A stretch of DNA of 7,439 bases from an uncultured Bacilli bacterium (GTDB taxonomy: Bacteria > Bacillota_I > Bacilli_A > RF39 > UBA660), in NCBI GenBank assembly GCA_944363745.1, contig CALVVD010000044.1, positions 1 through 7,439 on the forward strand, given 5' to 3'. The notes under the pieces are model-generated. The model saw only the letters and a program-made list of their open reading frames with translations, was not told where the DNA came from and ran no database searches. Each line of letters opens with the position of its first letter. Within the stretch, counting starts at the first letter, position 1. A program made the translations under genes and the position numbers. Positions 5,684-7,439 of the stretch are shown piece by piece.

Positions 5684-7429
5684 ATGATAAATATAAAAGA
5701 AAATGAAAAATTAATGCCACTTAATCATTCATGTGCGCATCTATTAGCAGAGGCTGTTAAAAAGTTATATCCTGATGCTAAATTTTGGGTAGGACCAGTA
5801 ATTGAAGAAGGGTTTTACTATGATATTGATTTAGGAGATAAAACCCTAACTGATGAAGACTTAACTAAAATAGAAAATGAAATGAAAAAAATTGCTAAAG
5901 AAAATAAAAAAATAGTAAGAAAAGAATTAAGTAGAGATGAAGCTTTAGAATTATTTAAAGATGATCCATATAAAATTGACTTAATTAATAATATGCCGGA
6001 TGATGAAGTTATTACTTGCTATACTCAAGGAGATTTTACTGATCTTTGTCGTGGACCTCATGTTGAAAATACTAAAGAATTAAAATATTTTAAACTATTA
6101 AAAGTAAGTGGTGCTTACTTTAAAGGTGATGCTAATAATAAAATGTTACAACGTATTTATGGAGTATGTTACTTAAATAAAGAAGACTTAGAGGCTCACT
6201 TAAAAGAATTAGAAGAAGCGAAAGAAAGAGATCATCGTAAAATAGGTAAAGAACAAGAACTATTTATGTCTCATGAATTAGTTGGAGCAGGTATGCCTAT
6301 GTGGTTACCTAATGGTGCTATTATTAGAAAACAACTAGAAAATTATATTTATAAAAAAGAACAAGCTTTAGGTTATAATCATGTTTATACTCCATGTGTT
6401 GGTACAGTTGATTTATATAAAACTTCAGGACATTGGGATCATTATAAAGAAAATATGTTCCCTATGATGAAAGTTGATCAAGAAGAATTTGTTTTAAGAC
6501 CAATGAACTGTCCTCATCATATGTTAATTTATAAAAATAAATTACATTCATATCGTGATTTACCTGTTAGAATAGGTGAATTTGCAACTGATTTTAGATA
6601 TGAAGCGAGTGGAGCGATGAAAGGTTTAGAGCGAGTTAGATGTATGTGTCAAAATGATGCTCATTTATTCGTTACTCCTGAACAAATTAAAGATGAATTT
6701 ATGAAAGTTGTTAATTTAATACTTGATGTATATCATGATTTTGGTATTAAAGATTATAAATTTAGACTTTCTCTAAGAGATAAAGATGATAAAGAAAAAT
6801 ACTTTGATGATGATGAAATGTGGGATATGGCTGAAAATAAACTTAGAGAAGTTCTTAATGAATTAAATATTCCATACTTTGAAGCGATCGGAGAAGCAGC
6901 TTTCTATGGACCTAAATTAGATGTAGAAGTTAAACCTGCTGTTGGTAATGAAGTAACACTTTCTACTTGTCAATTAGATTTCCTTTTACCTAGAAGATTT
7001 GAATTATCATATATTGATAAAAATGGTGAAAAGAAAACTCCAGTTGTTATTCATAGAGCGATCTTTGGTACTTTTGATAGATTTACTGCTTTCTTAATTG
7101 AAGAGACTAAAGGTAAATATCCACTTTGGTTAGCTCCTGTTCAAGTAGCAGTTATTCCTGTATCTAGTGAATATCAAGGTGATTATGCAAAAGAAGTAAC
7201 AGAAAAATTAAAATCTTGTGAATTTAGAGCAGAGTTAGATGATCGTAATGAAAAATTAGGTTATAGACTAAGAGATGACCAAACTAGAAAAATTAATTAT
7301 ACACTTATTCTTGGTGATGAAGAGAAAAATAATAATACTGTAAGTTATAGAAAACACGGTGAAAAAGATACTACTACAGTAAGTATAGATGAATTTATTA
7401 ATCTATTAAAAGAAGAGGTTAAACTTTAG
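5684..7429 (+). CDS. thrS: Threonyl-tRNA synthetase lacking the N-terminal TGS domain
   Basis: This class II synthetase attaches threonine to tRNA-Thr using ATP. It has 581 residues, against about 640 in full-length bacterial enzymes. It opens almost directly with the editing domain: HSCAH (His15, His19) and CRGPH (Cys122, His126), the residues that clear Ser-tRNA-Thr. The catalytic core has the zinc ligands Cys276 (MNCPHH), His327 (NDAHLF) and His457 (VIHRAIFG). Motif 2 is FRYEASGAMKGLERVR and motif 3 is around HRAIFGTFDRF. The anticodon-binding domain follows, from about PLWLAPVQVAVIPVS to the end. The missing part is the TGS domain. An in-frame stop at 5636-5638 and no other start codon before 5684 rule out a longer protein. 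Expression is under the threonine T-box. The identification is secure. Confidence 0.97.
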   Translation: MINIKENEKLMPLNHSCAHLLAEAVKKLYPDAKFWVGPVIEEGFYYDIDLGDKTLTDEDLTKIENEMKKIAKENKKIVRKELSRDEALELFKDDPYKIDLINNMPDDEVITCYTQGDFTDLCRGPHVENTKELKYFKLLKVSGAYFKGDANNKMLQRIYGVCYLNKEDLEAHLKELEEAKERDHRKIGKEQELFMSHELVGAGMPMWLPNGAIIRKQLENYIYKKEQALGYNHVYTPCVGTVDLYKTSGHWDHYKENMFPMMKVDQEEFVLRPMNCPHHMLIYKNKLHSYRDLPVRIGEFATDFRYEASGAMKGLERVRCMCQNDAHLFVTPEQIKDEFMKVVNLILDVYHDFGIKDYKFRLSLRDKDDKEKYFDDDEMWDMAENKLREVLNELNIPYFEAIGEAAFYGPKLDVEVKPAVGNEVTLSTCQLDFLLPRRFELSYIDKNGEKKTPVVIHRAIFGTFDRFTAFLIEETKGKYPLWLAPVQVAVIPVSSEYQGDYAKEVTEKLKSCEFRAELDDRNEKLGYRLRDDQTRKINYTLILGDEEKNNNTVSYRKHGEKDTTTVSIDEFINLLKEEVKL

Positions 7430-7439
7430 TGAATTATAC

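Noticed and set aside
7429..7439. Possible start of a next gene (GTG overlapping the thrS TAG, with GAGG at 7415-7418)
   Set aside because: Only 11 bases are visible, with three full codons, and the spacing to the putative binding site is long, so a gene cannot be supported.
1..7439. CRISPR arrays, tRNA or rRNA genes, insertion sequences, phage or toxin-antitoxin modules
   Set aside because: I found no regularly spaced repeats, cloverleaf structures, transposase-like frames or terminal inverted repeats. The window reads as core chromosome.

Overview
The window is an AT-rich chromosomal segment from a low-GC Gram-positive bacterium. An N-terminally extended ribosomal protein L27 next to its processing protease Prp, a threonine T-box riboswitch and TTG/GTG starts with strong Shine-Dalgarno sequences all point to Bacillota. 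A streptococcal-PBP2b/PBP2A-like transpeptidase shows that the organism makes peptidoglycan, so it is not a wall-less Mycoplasma. Tryptophan is written TGG and I see no in-frame TGA in any called gene, which fits the standard bacterial code. An uncultured gut Bacilli lineage (RF39-like or Erysipelotrichia-like) is a reasonable guess, but the sequence alone does not prove it.

Layout. (1) 1-180: the 3' end of an unrecognised gene and its hairpin terminator. (2) 191-1282: the ribosomal operon, with an extended -10 promoter, a structured L21-type leader, rplU (L21), prp (L27-processing cysteine protease), rpmA (L27) and a terminator that can work in both directions. (3) 1283-1531, minus strand: a small gene with a TTG start, possibly DUF2624/YqfT-like, converging on that terminator. 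(4) 1611-4613: a cell-wall pair, a class B penicillin-binding protein followed by a membrane-anchored NodB/polysaccharide-deacetylase-like protein whose catalytic residues appear to be lost. (5) 4615-7429: a threonine-responsive operon, with a TTGACA promoter, a T-box leader with an ACU specifier, an unrecognised two-domain basic protein, and thrS encoding a threonyl-tRNA synthetase without the N-terminal TGS domain.

How the genes work together. The first operon couples synthesis of L21 and L27 with the protease that trims L27. The middle pair is probably involved in elongation-type wall synthesis. The last operon raises ThrRS output when uncharged tRNA-Thr accumulates, and it carries along an uncharacterised protein whose stop codon lies one base before the thrS start. 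Most of the window is housekeeping sequence. The points most worth a second look are the unknown T-box-controlled gene, the apparent pseudo-deacetylase, a predicted Ca2+-type loop beside the PBP KTG motif, and alternative pairings in the L21 leader.
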